Source: an uncultured Flammeovirgaceae bacterium (GTDB lineage: Bacteria > Bacteroidota > Bacteroidia > Cytophagales > Cyclobacteriaceae). From it: 5,882 bases of DNA. Positions 5,747 to 5,882 of this stretch are shown piece after piece. Under the pieces are notes generated by a model. The model saw only the letters and a list, made by a program, of their open reading frames with translations. It had not been told where the DNA came from and did no database searches. Where the stretch lies: contig CAMLLI010000315.1 in assembly GCA_946480685.1 (NCBI GenBank), positions 1-5,882 of the forward strand. Reading direction: 5' to 3'. How positions within the stretch are numbered: position 1 is the stretch's first letter; each line of letters begins with the position of its first letter. Position numbers and translations under genes: made by a program.

Positions 5747-5833
5747 TGCACACCGTGTGTTTCGCATATATATAGCGATCTGGATAAAATAACATTATTG
5801 ATTTTAGTCCACTTTATTTCCGGATAGCGCGGG

Positions 5834-5882
5834 TTATCCAGCGATGTAAATTTCGCCTTTCCACGTAACATGCCATACAGGT
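5834..5882 (-). CDS. possible C-terminal end of a minus-strand gene entering from the right (partial)
   Basis: Read on the minus strand from the edge, one frame gives VWHVTWKGEIYIAG followed by TAA at 5836-5834. Codon choice (GGC GAA ATT TAC ATC GCT) looks like a real gene, and the stop would leave a spacer of about 87 bases to the convergent methyltransferase gene. The other two minus frames are also open at the edge: one stops near 5817, the other runs to 5656 and would overlap the methyltransferase by 91 bases. With only 49 bases the frame cannot be settled, and no family can be named. Confidence 0.25.
   Translation of the reverse strand, partial: PVWHVTWKGEIYIAG

Noticed and set aside
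5656..5871. 71-codon minus-strand frame overlapping the methyltransferase end
   Set aside because: Most of it is antisense to the methyltransferase gene or lies in the spacer, and it has no recognisable motif. A shorter frame at the edge has better codons.

Overview
The window reads as chromosome from a Bacteroidota bacterium, most likely a Chitinophagaceae or Sphingobacteriia-type soil organism. The family call is inference. The supporting signs are start codons without clear Shine-Dalgarno sequences and preceded by A-rich leaders, a TAnnTTTG-type -7 promoter element before the tetR gene, a DUF4397 lipoprotein with an acidic stretch right after its lipid-anchored cysteine, and a 62-residue cold-shock protein typical of the phylum. 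Spacers are long, AT-rich and rich in TATATA steps. No mobile element, CRISPR array, tRNA or rRNA was seen.

Layout. Positions 1-63 may hold the last codons of a gene entering from the left, followed by about 360 bases without a gene. On the minus strand lie an SDR oxidoreductase (1116-1865) and, downstream of it, a TetR-type repressor (423-1004). Two near-identical 19-bp operator-like repeats stand just upstream of the SDR gene and bracket a possible promoter. This looks like a small regulon in which the repressor controls the oxidoreductase until an unknown small molecule relieves it. A 450-base spacer with an interrupted hairpin follows.

The remaining genes are on the plus strand and look like single-gene units: a DUF4397 lipoprotein (2393-3100) with a strong terminator, a cold-shock protein (3521-3709) with a long upstream spacer and a strong terminator, a DUF421/YetF-type membrane protein with a C-terminal four-cysteine zinc-ribbon-like tail (4092-4775), and a SAM-methyltransferase-like protein with hydrophobic segments (4946-5746). 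At the right edge a minus-strand gene may begin to enter, but its frame cannot be settled.

Nothing here amounts to a clear new multi-gene system. The items most worth a second look are the repressor/operator/SDR unit, the zinc-ribbon tail on the YetF-type protein, the membrane-associated methyltransferase-like protein, the hairpin at 2059-2097, and short open frames in the spacers around the cold-shock gene.
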